A stretch of 64,000 bases of DNA from Enoplolaimus lenunculus (lineage: Eukaryota > Nematoda > Enoplea > Enoplida > Thoracostomopsidae): the NCBI GenBank assembly GCA_030248215.1, contig JASANG010003121.1, positions 62,001 to 126,000 on the forward strand, written 5' to 3'. The notes beneath the pieces are model-generated. The model saw nothing but the letters and a program-made list of their open reading frames with translations. It did no database searches and was not told the origin of the DNA. Both the position numbers and the translations under genes were made by a program. The number at the start of each line of letters is the position of its first letter. Positions within the stretch are counted from its first letter, which is position 1. Positions 34,904-45,983 of this stretch are shown here, in pieces.

Positions 34904-36404
34904 CTACTTTCGTACCGAACCGGCTCCAGTACGAACAGATCCAGTCGTTGTCTTTTTTGAATGCGGGGCCGCTTTGCGGACTTTCGCCGTAGTCTTCCCG
35001 TCAAGGCCTTCGATGGCGTGCCTTTCAATAATCATTGTCACACGGCAGTTTGTAGATTCGGCCTCATGCCGGGCTGCTTTAAACGCCACACAAGCCTGGT
35101 CATGCGTTACACATTCGAGACTGATTCCGTTTACCTGTGAACAAATAAACAACATTGACGCATGGCTGACCACTGCACTTTATGTTGGGTGCATGGGCCA
35201 ATAACAAGGGCGGAACAGTATGATAAGATTATTCCTAAGCCTAAACCTAAGTCTAAGCTTAAACCTAAGCGTAAGAATGAGCATATGCCTAAGCCTAAGC
35301 TTAAGCATAAGCCTAAGCCAAGCAAAAAAAGTTAGTCTAAGCTTACGCTTTCTCTATTGCAGTCACACAGAAAAACGTTCCGCCCCTGATCTTTAAATGG
35401 GCCGGTAAATGCAAATTTGCATCGTCTAAAGAAGTATATGGTAAATGTAGCTTGCTGAAACAACACAAAGTGCAGATTTTTTTACTGCAGATCACTAAAA
35501 TTATATTAAAATTAATTTTTTTCTTAGCATTTTAAGAATTTGGTTTGGAAAAATGTTTTTTGATTTTTTGGTAAGGTTAAGAACTCGTTCGAGAACCTAG
35601 GCGATAGACGCAGTTACGCGACTTGATAGAATTATTTTTGCTATTCACACTGAAGCTTGTGACCATTATATATTTGAGAATTCGAATTTTTTCACTGAAA
35701 ACACAAGTGGAATTGTGAACGAAACCGGTTATTTTTTAAGTAAATTCAAACCGATGTCAGGCACCATTTTAGCGTTAAATGATCATTGTATAGAGAATCA
35801 AAAGTTAAATTTTTCTAAAGTATTTGGCCGTATTGCTTGCAATCAGACGTAAAAAATGAAGTCAAAATTGCAACACAAGGTCGCATCCACGAACAACCCT
35901 GGATGCCAATTGCAATTTGCAATTTTAGTATTTTATATCGTAAATTTGAATGATACAAACTTTTAAATTCGAACGGAGTCGGTTTGAACCGTTTATGGTC
36001 GAACCGTGATCGCCAGCGTGTGGATCGAGTCAATTTCTGACGGAGCGGACGGGTTGGCGAACGTTATAAAACGCAATTTTTATCGTATGCTATGTGGCAA
36101 CTTTGTGAGGAATAAACTTGTAAGAATGTACCGTTTTATAACAAAAAATTTCTAAAGATTACGGCGTACGCCTCCCCTTCCTCCTGGATCCGCTAATGAT
36201 CATCCCTGTCTGTTTCAATGCTAAAAGATTTAATTTCTGCTCAAAAAATCAGCTTACAGCGAGTACTCTGTCGCCAGGTTGAAGTGTACTGTTAGTTGCC
36301 GCAGAACCACCAACCAGAACAGCGCTGACGTAGATCCCTGGATCTTCCGGGAGCAATTCGTCATCGCTACCGCCGATTATTTCAATCCCGAGACCTAAAC
36401 AAAC
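34904..36404 (-). CDS. PDZ domain exons
   Basis: Two exons on - encode one PDZ domain. The first, 36,404-36,258, gives CLGLGIEIIGGSDDE, the carboxylate-binding loop (GLGI in place of GLGF) and first helix region, then GIYVSAVLVGGSAA and LQPGDRVLA. It splices in phase 0 (GTAAGC / TTCACAG) to the second exon, 35,134-34,904, which completes VNGISLECVTHDQACVAFKAA and ends in a Lys/Ser/Thr-rich tail. The tail either stops at TAG (34,904) or leaves at a donor GGTTCG|GTACGA (exon end 34,916), which is phase 0 and compatible with the BTB exon acceptor at 33,953. I found no upstream exon for a preceding region, so the 5' end is incomplete. PDZ domains bind C-terminal S/T-x-hydrophobic tails of partner proteins. 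Confidence 0.8.
35195..35403. mobile_element. GGCCCATGTA MITE (CTAAGC-array family), copy 3
   Basis: The left end GGGCCAATAACAAGGGCGG and the right end CCGCCCCTGATCTTTAAATGG bracket a short CTAAGCCTAAACC array and the shared TAAGCTTACGCTTTCTCTATTG block. It lies in the intron between the two PDZ exons. Confidence 0.85.
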
Positions 36405-36822
36405 CTACAGCGGTCAAATTGATTTGATGATAAATTTGTGTTCGGGTTTGGCCAAAAGTTACCAATAACCTGATTGGTTTACTTTAGGTATATCGTGTAA
36501 TTATATACAGGTTCGCAGGCTTGAATTAATATCCTTTTTCTCGTAGAGTATACAGTGAGTAACTAAAATTGCAAACGGTGTGCAATTATATACAATGTAC
36601 AGTGTTTAATACACGTATAGTGGAATATCTCCACAACCGGTTGAGAGTTCTCTGCTCGAGCATCAAGTTCCTATAACTGAGTGGTGATAGCAATCCGATT
36701 CAACTCCGAAGTTGAAAACGGATTTCAGTTGAAATTATCTGAATCATTCGGGTACAGTGGAGTTACCTTCAACATTAGCAATTGCTGTCTTTTAAGCTAT
36801 TATAAACAGCTTGACGTCTGAA

Positions 36823-36987
36823 CGGGCCCTAAGCCACAGGGGGTCCACTGGGCGGCTCAGCCCACCCCGGAAGAATTTTACCCTCCGGAAAATTTTCAAC
36901 CTTGCTTGTAGGTCATCCAAAACCCTTGTATGCCGCTTCTGAAAATTTTTTAGATCCCCTAGCAAAGTGAGCTGACTACGGGCCTGG
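36823..36987. mobile_element. GGCCCGTAGCCA MITE, copy 2
   Basis: The ends GGGCCCTAAGCCACAGG and AGCTGACTACGGGCC are inverted. The interior AAAATTTTCAACCTTGCTTG is shared with the copy at 15,726. An open frame on - across it is repeat-derived. Confidence 0.65.
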
Positions 36988-37889
36988 CTCTGAAGGTCCA
37001 ACTCCTACTTTTTAGACTGGATGTTCAACAACTACGTGGACACCCCTTACTTTTTAACTCGTAGCTAAGATACTGAACATCTGAATTCAAGCTTAGGTTG
37101 ACTGAATACACTTTTCTAAAAAAGTTTACCGTTGGCATTCAAAGCAAAGCTGATTTCTTCTTTCATAATTCAGATTCAGATGATCTCAAGACATAAGTCA
37201 GAGCAAGCAAATACGAATATAACAGCGCACAAATCGGTAACAGTCATATCTTTGATACTGGTATTATTTGAGATATTAGGCTTATTTTTACTGAATTTTA
37301 CTAAACAAAATACTATTAATGTTTTTGACCACTTGAATAGATTAATAGTTTGTGAACGGTATCTTCAACTTTGCCTAACACCTTATCCGAGTTGGTGGTA
37401 ATCATGGCGTAACCGAGTATCTTGTTTCCGTTACCGTTATAGAAATACCGGACGTTACGTTATTGTTATGCTGATTAATTTGTTGTAAATCATGTATGAA
37501 TTGGGTAATATTGTGTTACAGATATGCTGCAATTGTTTGTATTAAAATGTAAATGAAAAAAATTCATCGTAAAATCGTGCAAAAATTTGAGTGCATCCGC
37601 TAGTTTAAGCGCGATAAACATTAGCGCGGCTTTAATTACATTGGTTGAAAACTAAAACATAATTGAAACTTTCATACTTCAATATCCGTTTTCCGTTTCC
37701 GTTACTTCGGTTACTATTCGTTTGCGTTATTTTTATTGTCTCAGTACACCCCAGTAATAAGTCTTGTTCCTGTAAAACAACCGATAATAAGCATTTTTTT
37801 CACCCAGTTTTTGAATTAATTATCCGTTTTCCATGGCTTCAAACAATTTATATTTGTTATCTGATCCTGAAGTCCCTCACATTGAAAAT

Positions 37890-38140
37890 GCACTGTAAAT
37901 TCCATTGAGTTGATTTTAACTCAGAATGAGTTGAATCCACTTTAGAAACCTGAGCTCTGAATTCGGCCTTTCAGAACTCAGAATTCTGAATTGGATTGAC
38001 TCATTCTGAGTTAATCAATCAACTAAGCCGAAATTAAATGAGATCAGAGTGAGTTAATATTTATTACTATTAACTCAGAAATGACCACAGATAACCAATT
38101 ATCTCTGAGTTGAGTAATCACCTCACTGGAATTTACAGTG
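37890..38140. mobile_element. ACTCAGAATGAGTT palindromic MITE, copy 2
   Basis: It opens CACTGTAAATTCCATTGAG and closes CTCACTGGAATTTACAGTG, near-perfect inverted ends, with a palindromic AACTCAG/CTGAGTT interior. Confidence 0.8.
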
Positions 38141-38168
38141 TGGTCCACGCCTTTCCTATGAGGTAGAC

Positions 38169-38550
38169 TGGTACCGAATCCACGATTTGGTCCGGCTCAG
38201 AATCCGATTCCGAATTCAATGCTAATTTGCCGAATCCGAATCCGAATCTTGCATGTAGCAAAATTCAGATATATCAATATTTTGTTTCAAAATATCAACG
38301 CAATGCCAGTCTCATAGCTTTTAAACGTTAATATATTTCGTGTTCGACCACAGTCCTGAAATTTGTGTCCTGAAACAAAAAATATTGATTTTTATAGCAA
38401 GCTATTTATAATTTTTATTGCTTATAAATGACAAAACACATTACCGAACATTGTTGAATTCGGTTTTGAATTCGGCTTTTTTACAACCGAATACGAATCC
38501 GAACCGCAAATTTTTGCCCAATCCGATTCCAAACCTTTGTTGCCACCGTG
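38169..38550. mobile_element. CAGGGTGGCACCGAATC MITE, copy 3
   Basis: The ends GACTGGTACCGAATCCACG and CCTTTGTTGCCACCGTG are weaker than in the other copies. The interior TCCGAATCCGAATC runs and CAATGCCAG block match copies at 5,077 and 12,457. Confidence 0.7.
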
Positions 38551-38578
38551 CTCCGAGGTTCACATATTTGGTTCTTTA

Positions 38579-38731
38579 GGCCAATGTAAAGAACAGAGGC
38601 GGAACAGTATTATAATCATATTCCTAAGCCTAAGCCTAAACCTAAGCCAAGCAAAAAATAGTCTAAAGCATAAGCTTACTCTTTCTAGTCCCATAGAAAA
38701 ACGTTTCGCCCCTGATCTTTTTACTTGGGCC
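38579..38731. mobile_element. GGCCCATGTA MITE (CTAAGC-array family), copy 4
   Basis: The left end GGCCAATGTAAAGAACAGAG and the right end CGCCCCTGATCTTTTTACTT flank a minimal CCTAAGCCTAAGCC array. It is the shortest copy, so the number of hexamers sets element length. Confidence 0.8.
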
Positions 38732-39620
38732 GTTCTTTAAAACAAAAACTTGGCAAAAAATATATATCAAAACTTTGATCTTCAAAATATTAAAACACTA
38801 CGCAACCAATTGTCATTTTATTTTTACGTTATTTAAAAAAAGGTAACCAAAAATATATTAAATTTGTTTTTAAAAACAATTTCTCAATATTTTAACCATA
38901 TTTTGGTTCCAAAAATGCTTCAAACCAGTGTCGGATTCAGAAATTTTTAACTGTGGCATTGCGCGATATTTAATAGCGAAAACGGCTCGCGACCGAAGCT
39001 AAGAAGAAGCTATCGAAGCCATTTTAGTACTGATATTAACAAAACAATTTGGCTCGGGTCCTTGTTGCGTCGGCTCGGCCTAGGCTGCCCCCTTCCTATC
39101 CGCTAGTGCTTTACATACCCTACTACTATACCGGCAATTGTTGTACAATTTTAAATACAAAAATTCACACAAAAAAAAACAGAAAAAATATTAAGCATCA
39201 GCGCAACTGTTGTTTGCATTTGGTGCACCACAAGCTCTCTACCATACCACCAACATCTGCGTCATAAAAATTCTCAGTTCTTTCCCCTGTAAGATATATG
39301 TATATATTATATATATATATATATGTATATATGTATATATATATCGAAACGAAATGTTTACCCAGTACGGAGCTTTTTGTGGTGAAAAATAGTTTGCTAG
39401 CAAATTGGGAATAAATTTTTTAAAATATAACATTTATTGGTTGAAATTAAATTTGAACGCGTTTCCGGCTCCGCTGCTTTGCGAGGTATCATTACAATAC
39501 AAGGGTTGGTTCAAAACAATAAAACAAGACTGAAACAACGCTACCGTACTTATGATTTCAGGATATTTCAGATATAGAATTGTAAACTAGCTTTGTTCAC
39601 CGATTTATGTTCATTTGATG

Positions 39621-39842
39621 TACACTGCAAAAAATGGCGAGTCAAATTGACTGTCTCCGAAATAGGCTTTTCCTGACTACGCAGACTGAGTCAAATTCGA
39701 CTCCGCCAGAGTCAAATTCTACTCACTGAGCGATTCAGTGAATCAAAATTGATTGTGGCGGAGTCGAATTTTGACTCAGTTTGTGTAGTAAAGAAAAGCC
39801 TATTTCGGAGACAGTCAATTTGACTCACAATTTTTTGCAGAG
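39621..39842. mobile_element. TACACTGCAAAAAATGG long-TIR MITE, copy 1
   Basis: Inverted arms of nearly 100 bp begin TACACTGCAAAAAATGGCG and end ACAATTTTTTGCAGAGTA. Each carries GACTGTCTCCGAAATAGGCT. The element is almost a full palindrome. CACTG ends recall the CACTA/EnSpm superfamily, but this is inference. Confidence 0.75.
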
Positions 39843-39967
39843 TACTTTATTCTCAAATGCGTCTAGCACCGATCACCACTTGCTGATAGGTCTATAAAGT
39901 TTCAAACCAGCGAATTGTGAGGCGCCAAACTGAATACATTTCTCGCGCATGGTTTTGTCGCAACTGT

Positions 39968-40044
39968 TAGGGTTGCACTATACTTTTGTTGACGTCTGCA
40001 CCGTCCGGCGCCGTCCAAGCGTCAAGTATAGCGCAGCCCTAAGT
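39968..40044. mobile_element. GGGTTGCGCTATAC-TIR element, 77-bp copy
   Basis: TTAGGGTTGCACTATACTT and AAGTATAGCGCAGCCCTAA are near-perfect inverted ends around a 30-bp CCGTCCGGCGCCGTCC core. It is the minimal form of the element that carries the 31-bp array at 3,028-3,622. Confidence 0.75.
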
Positions 40045-40132
40045 TTACAGGGTAGAGCTGGAGTTCTGCCTTCGGCTCCGGCAGGATATGCACCTCCGGT
40101 TCCGGCATTTATCACCTCCAGTAACACCCCGG

Positions 40133-40744
40133 CGGGCCCGTAGCCAAGTGAGGGGCAGAGACTCTCCCATCTTGAAAAATTTTGGGTCATTTAGGTTATC
40201 TACCCCCCAGCCGGCGTTCGCCCAAAAATGATTGGATTTTGAAAAGATTTGCATATTTAGCTTCCCATGACCTGCACTGACCATTTCACACCCAAATTTG
40301 AGTTTTTGAAAAATTCGATTTTTAAGGTCCCGATGTCTGGTTAGCGAGTTACTGCCAAATAACTGAATTGGAGCGCTGCCAACGATTTGGGACAGTGCCA
40401 AATCACTTATTTGACCATAACTCGTTAGCCAAACGTCTGATTGCGCAAAACTTAACATCGTTACACTCAGCTCCGCAAGCTGCATCGGATGGTGTATAAT
40501 TTGTCCAAGTTCTTGTCAAAAGAATTTTTGTGTCCCAAGGGGGGACTTCGGGACTTTAAAAAATCGAACTTTTCAAAAATTCAAATTTGATGTGAAATGA
40601 TTAGAACTGGTCATAGGAAGCTCAAATATACCAAAAATTTTCAAAAATCCAACCATTTTTGGGCAAACGCCGTCTGAGGGGTGGATAACCGAAACGACCC
40701 AAAATTTTTAGCTCCTTCTAGCAAGGTGAGCTGACTACGGATAT
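40133..40744. mobile_element. GGCCCGTAGCCA MITE, enlarged copy
   Basis: It opens GGCGGGCCCGTAGCCAAG and closes AGCTGACTACGGATATGG. Two inverted internal blocks (TTTTTGAAAAATTCGATTTT at about 40,305 and AAAAAATCGAACTTTTCAAA at about 40,557; CGGCGTTCGCCCAAAAATG at about 40,212 and its inverse at about 40,655) make this about 610-bp copy a second, larger hairpin. No transposase frame. Confidence 0.6.
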
Positions 40745-41206
40745 GGACCCTGGTTAAAAGGATGTACAGTCTGCGAACAGCCTCGGTTTGAGATTACTTG
40801 CTTGGAAACCTATTAGAACTCACTGGTGACACGTTTATAAATACTATAATCCACTATGGGCAGAACATTTATATAAAACAGATTGTATTAATTTTATTCG
40901 TATTTAATGATTTAAATTAAAAAAATTTCAATTGAAGTCTTTGAAATCGCCGCTACTAAAAACAAGCAACAAAAATTATTTGTTAATAGAACTGATTTGA
41001 GCAATAATACTCAGCCAGCTGTTCTTAATAAAACACTGTTTCGAAGTACTATTTCCATAACTTTTCGGTCATCTCGGACTTCTTCTAGACTTTTCAAAGG
41101 ATATCCCAGAACGTTATTAATTTGTTGACAATTTTCAACGCACTTTGTGACCATTTTTCACCAAAACTTTCGTTTCTTTAAAACAAGACTCTGTTGAAGG
41201 AAGCGT

Positions 41207-44200
41207 TCAGCAAGCGCCATAAACACGACCGGCAACCGGATATATTTCACGGGTTCGGCTGAATTTCCAACGATTGTCAAATCGCTTCGACATCTGAAAA
41301 AAGTTTATATTTAACAAATCCAAGCTTTAAACGCCTGTTCATTATAGTGAATTAACTTATCATTTGCTCGAGAACTATGATTCGTATCATTGCGAATGAA
41401 TGGGTTAAACATACACTGTAAAAAACGGTGAGTCAAATTGACTGTTTCGGAAATAGGCTATTCCTGACTACACAAACTGAGTCAAATTCGACTCTGCCAG
41501 AGTGAAACGTGCGGCATAGTGAATCGAATTTGACTGTGGTGAAGTCGAAATTGACTCAGCTTGTGTAGTCAGGAATAGCCTATTTCCGAGAGAGCCAATT
41601 TGACTCACCGTTTTTTGCAGTATATATTCTCCGTAGCAAATAATTAAACATTCCGACATTTACTACGATTTCAGCTACAAGCTAGTCTTGCCACAACTAT
41701 ACAACAATCACGTCAATAGTTGATTTTCGTGATGTTAAACTTGTATCAAACACGAATATCGGAAAATTTCGTTATTTTTATGCTGAACATTAGTTATAAA
41801 TCACGCATATATCTCTCAATTTTTCATTACACATATGCTGCAATTGTTCGAGATGAAATAAAAATTACGACATTCATCCGAAATGTTAAAAAATTCGGCA
41901 CATCCACCATTTTTCGTTTAAAATTTTAAAAAGCCCAGTAAACTATTTGATCGTCTCAATTGTGTTGGCAGAAAAAATAAAACATCTTTGAAACTTGATA
42001 CTGCAATATCGGTTTTGTGTTTCCGTTATTTCGATCACTATCCGTTTGCGTTATTTTTACTTTCCGTCTACACCCTGATTGAATTGAATGTAACTTTTGC
42101 TCGTAATAAAAAATAATTAAAATTCATTTAAAATAGTAATAAGATGTGTAACGCGACCTATTGAAGGCCACCGTAAATAATAGTTACCCCACCACCATAT
42201 CTGCTGGTGGGAGATATAAAACCGTTGATTTTAAATATTTTAGTTGCATTCCACATACAGCTGAATTAAAAATCTCGGCCCTAAGCTAAACTTTAATACT
42301 TGGACCCCTTATACTAAGTGATCGACATTAAAAATGCTTTTTGAAAAGCTGTAGTGCTTTGTAGATACAATCATAATTTGCATAAGTACGTAACGTAAAT
42401 AAAAATCTGCTGGAACGCTGCCCAAAATACGTATGTGGGACATTCCAGCTTTAATATATAGATATTTGCGTCAGAAAGTGTGAATTTTTGGATGTTCCAC
42501 GCGATAAACAAAAATTAAGTGGATGACAAATTTATGTGCATGTTGCATAATATTTAGCAATGTTTGTTTGTTAAAATTAAACACGAATTTTCTATACAAT
42601 ATTTTAACGAACGACATTTTACTTCTGGTACTTAACATTAAAATGCTAAATTTCAAAGTGCAGTTTGTCGAAGGTTGATTTTCACTGTATTGTATTTTCA
42701 TTATTTATTCTCCATTGTGAAATACCAACTGAAAAATTTTTTAAATTAAAATTCGAACCACCAGTTTCGCCTGCAAATCACAGACCCGTAGCCAGCTCAC
42801 CTTGCTAGAAGAGGTAAAAAAATTTTGCATGAGGGTATATATCAGGGTTTTTGTTGATTTGCATGCAAGGTTCAAAATTTTCTGGCAAAATTTTTCCACG
42901 GCAACTGAACCCCTCTGGCACGCCGTTGGCTACGGACCGTCGTCAAATTTTACCTGACAATTTTTCTCCGCAATCCTTGACATAAACCAATACCGAGATA
43001 CCGTTCGTAGTGTTTCTACGTGCGCATTAATATAAGTGTGTCGATACGAGCAATCGTACAGTTTGAATGGACAGTACGCTTTTGACGGTAAAAACATCTG
43101 TTGCGTTTCTGCAGTATTACTAATTGCAGATTGAAAATCGCCTGCAATTTTAGCGTCGTGCGTTGTATTTTCAGGTGCAACTCCGGATGCGCTATCAATA
43201 ATTGTAATATTAAACCTGTGTGCTGCTATTCCGGTAAACAATACGTCTTCCATGCTCATCCACGGTAGTAAATGAGCGTTCGCAGCGAGAATTGCGGACG
43301 CGGACGCTGTGAACATGTAGCTGATTGAACAGTAGTTTGGGTATGTGTCCGGTTCCCACATGCTTCGTGGGACATTCCTAAAAACGCTGTCTAGTGGATT
43401 TTAGATAGCGCGGACGTATTGGTAGAATTATGATATTGGCATACAAACCACTGCTCTCCAATAATCGTTATTCATTGCGAGTTTAATTTGACAAAACACA
43501 GTTCCAAGCTATGCAATTGGCATGAATTTACACTTAAAAATGGAGAGGGGTAAACACCTTTTAAAAATGGAGGGGGTAAACACCTTTTAAAAATGGAGGA
43601 GGGAAACACCTTTTAAAAATGAAGGGGGGTAAACACCTTTTAAAAATGGAAGGGGGTAAACACCTTTAAAAAATGGAGGGGGGTAAACACCTTTTAAAAA
43701 TGGAGGGGGGTACACACCTTTTAAAAATGGAGGGGGGTAAACACCTTTTAAAAATGGAGGGGGGTAAACACCTTTTAAAAATGGAGGGGGTAAACACCTT
43801 TTAAAAATGGAGGAGGGAAACACCTTTTAAAAATGAAGGGGGGTAAACACCTTTTAAAAATGGAGGGGGGTAAACACCTTTTAAAAATGGAGGGGGGTAC
43901 ACACCTTTTAAAAATGGAGGGGGGTAAACACCTTTTAAAAATGGAGGGGGGTACACACCTTTTAAAAATGGAGAGGGGTAAACACCTTTTAAAAATGGAG
44001 GGGGTAAACACCTTTTAAAAATGGGGGAGGGAAACACCTTTTAAAAATGAAGGGGGGTAAACACCTTTTAAAAATGGAGGGGGTAAACACCTTTTAAAAA
44101 TGGAGGGGGGTACACACCTTTTAAAAATGGAGGGGGGTAAACACCTTTTAAAAATGGAGGGGGGTACACACCTTTTAAAAATGGAGGGGGTAAACACCTT

Positions 44201-44790
44201 TAACCTAAAACTGGAAACAAAAACTTTAATGTCGACAGAAGTGAACCAGCAATGAAACCACTTACCATTTATGTCCAGGCGCACGTATCACTGGCTTATC
44301 GTACAAAGCGGTCCCATGAACAGCCTTTTTCACAAACGGCCGACCTTCGGCTTGATCCCAGCGTTTCCCAACATATTCAGCTAAATATTGCGGAAACGCA
44401 TAAACATCAGAATCACCCTTAACAATCCAATGCGCTTGTGGACAGTGGTATACGCTGAAATATAACAACGATAACGTTTTATATGTTAACAAATTGTAAA
44501 CGTCATTAAAACTTCCGACAATTAAATCGCCAAAAATTGCAATTTCTGCGCTGAGTGATTGCATAACTGCATCTCGGGTGCGATTTTGTTGCAGTTGCGT
44601 TACGTTTGCTAGTGTTGCACGACGTGTTGGCAGCCCAACGAGGAAGTAAGCTTTCGCTGAGAAATGAACGCCTTCAGACGCAGTAGCGTTAACTCGTTCG
44701 AGTTCAGTTTTCCAAGATGAGCGAATGATTGCGCGAGATTCAAAATCTGCCACCCCAGTGTAGATGATGTAGAGCAATTTGATTGGTTTG
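41207..44790 (-). CDS. GT31 beta-1,3-galactosyltransferase-like protein, 3' three exons
   Basis: A type II Golgi glycosyltransferase by family; it would add galactose or a related sugar in beta-1,3 linkage. Exons on -: 44,790-44,266 (after AAAATTTCAG), 43,377-42,954 (after CGTTTTTAG) and 41,293-41,207 (after TTTTTTCAG; stop TGA). Phases 1/2/0 match. GT31 landmarks: RAIIRSSW, FLVGLPT, EIAIFGDLIVGSFNDVYNLLTYKT, the metal-binding DXD as VKGDSDVY, KWNVPRSMWEPDTYPNYCS, and EDVLFTG. Several Asn-X-Ser/Thr sites are present (for example NATAS, NKTR-like NRT and NTT). About 345 residues are seen; the exon with the cytosolic tail and membrane anchor was not found and should lie above 44,790. The first exon here is copied inverted at 63,531-64,000. 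Confidence 0.85.
41412..41622. mobile_element. TACACTGCAAAAAATGG long-TIR MITE, copy 2
   Basis: TACACTGTAAAAAACGGTGAG and CTCACCGTTTTTTGCAGTA are inverted ends. The arms match copy 1 through CGGAAATAGGC and CTGAGTCAAATTCGACTC. It lies in the last intron of the galactosyltransferase gene. Confidence 0.8.
42782..42941. mobile_element. GGCCCGTAGCCA MITE, copy 4
   Basis: The left end ACCCGTAGCCAGCTCACC and the right end CCGTTGGCTACGGACCG are inverted. The interior contains TTTGCATGCAAGGTTCAAAA. It abuts the donor end of the second galactosyltransferase exon. Confidence 0.6.
43537..44205. repeat. 26-27-bp minisatellite, about 25 copies, inside a galactosyltransferase intron
   Basis: The unit is roughly AAATGGAGGGGGGTAAACACC plus TTTTAA. 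Variants have 4 to 6 G, TAAAC or TACAC, and GAGGGAAAC. Higher-order patterns of variants repeat (for example 43,600-43,740 resembles 43,800-43,930). Open frames on both strands are by-products of the array. It fills most of the intron between exons at 44,266 and 43,377. Confidence 0.9.
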
Positions 44791-45670
44791 CTGAAATTTT
44801 TTTACGTTTAAAATTGAAATGTACACACTTATACAGTTTCCCCTTAAATATTTATGCTTATAGCTTGATGCTCTGTTTGCATAAGCTGCGCCTATGCCTA
44901 AAGCATAGGAGTAAGCATTTACCTAAATCTTTGTCTCAGCCTAAAGCCTGAACCTAAGCCTAAAGCCTAAGCTTAAATGCGGGGAGATATAGATCAGAAA
45001 AGCCGAGTTATATTAGCTAAGCGCTGATGTTTATATTTTCTGTTTTTGAACCAATCTTCAAATTTAAGCCTAAACCTAAACTTGAGAATATGGCTGGTTG
45101 ATTTTTCAAGCGCTCTATAACGGCGTAACACAAATCAATTTTAACTGGTTGAACTATATTTCAGGTTTAGGTCCAGTTTGGTAAATTATGGACCATAAAA
45201 TGGCAGAAGGACAAGAAGATTTTAAACTCGAGTCCAAACTAATTTTTTTCAACTATACTTTTAGAGTGAATTGAGCTTAGATCAACGCCACATTTTGCGG
45301 CATATATTTCATAAAACCACTTACGTTGCAGCTAACTAAACAATCAGATGGAAGTTCGGTAATACGAACACAATACTCAGTGTAAAAAATCAACATGTGA
45401 TTATAGGGCCTCCTGACTATTACGGATTATCCCAAGCCCAAGCCTAAGCCTAAGCTCAAGCTTAAACTTAAGCAATAAAGCTTAGTATAAACCTAAAGAC
45501 TCCGCCTTCGTACGTCCCCCGGTATCTCTTGTCTCCCAGTGACTACCCTCTATAATTAATATAGGCCAAAATATTCCAGCAATTTTGTTAAAAATAATTT
45601 AAGCCCATGATTTCTAAACATCCTGCATATATCCGTCTGCCCAACCTGCAGAATCAGTATAGCAGGGGCA

Positions 45671-45983
45671 TACACTGCAAAAAATGGTGAGTCAAATTGA
45701 CTGTCTCCGAAATAGGCTTTTCCGGACTACACAAACTGAGCCAAAATTCGACTCAGCCAGTCAAATTCGATCACTGAATTAAATCCGAAAACAGTTTTAT
45801 GCCGTGGGTCAAGTCCGTAGTGCTGGATCGAATCTTATATCCTGCGTTTGTGTTAAAGGTAATATGCAACAAGCGAAATTTTTCAAGTACATCAACGACA
45901 CACTTTACCAGACATTTTTCCGTTGTCAACGACAAGCCTGTTTCGGAAAGACTCAATTTGTCTCACCATTTTTTGCAGTGTAG
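45671..45983. mobile_element. TACACTGCAAAAAATGG long-TIR MITE, copy 3, with internal insert
   Basis: TACACTGCAAAAAATGGTGAG and CTCACCATTTTTTGCAGTGTA are perfect inverted ends. About 160 bp of unrelated sequence separates the arms (about 45,785-45,945). A partial copy of the right arm ends at 46,493. Confidence 0.8.

Larger units (their letters stand above)
36988..41206. other. Repeat-rich DNA between the PDZ and galactosyltransferase genes
   Basis: No exon is supported. Annotated separately: MITEs at 37,890, 38,169, 38,579, 39,621, 39,968 and 40,133, and a TATATG microsatellite at about 39,297-39,345. The stretch 37,000-37,880 is AT-rich with short exon-like frames but no domain and no consistent splice sites. 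Confidence 0.5.

Noticed and set aside
43587-44284. Open frames with repeated FKRCLPPSI or KMEGGKHLL peptides
   Set aside because: By-products of the 26-27-bp intronic minisatellite; they exist on both strands and in several frames.
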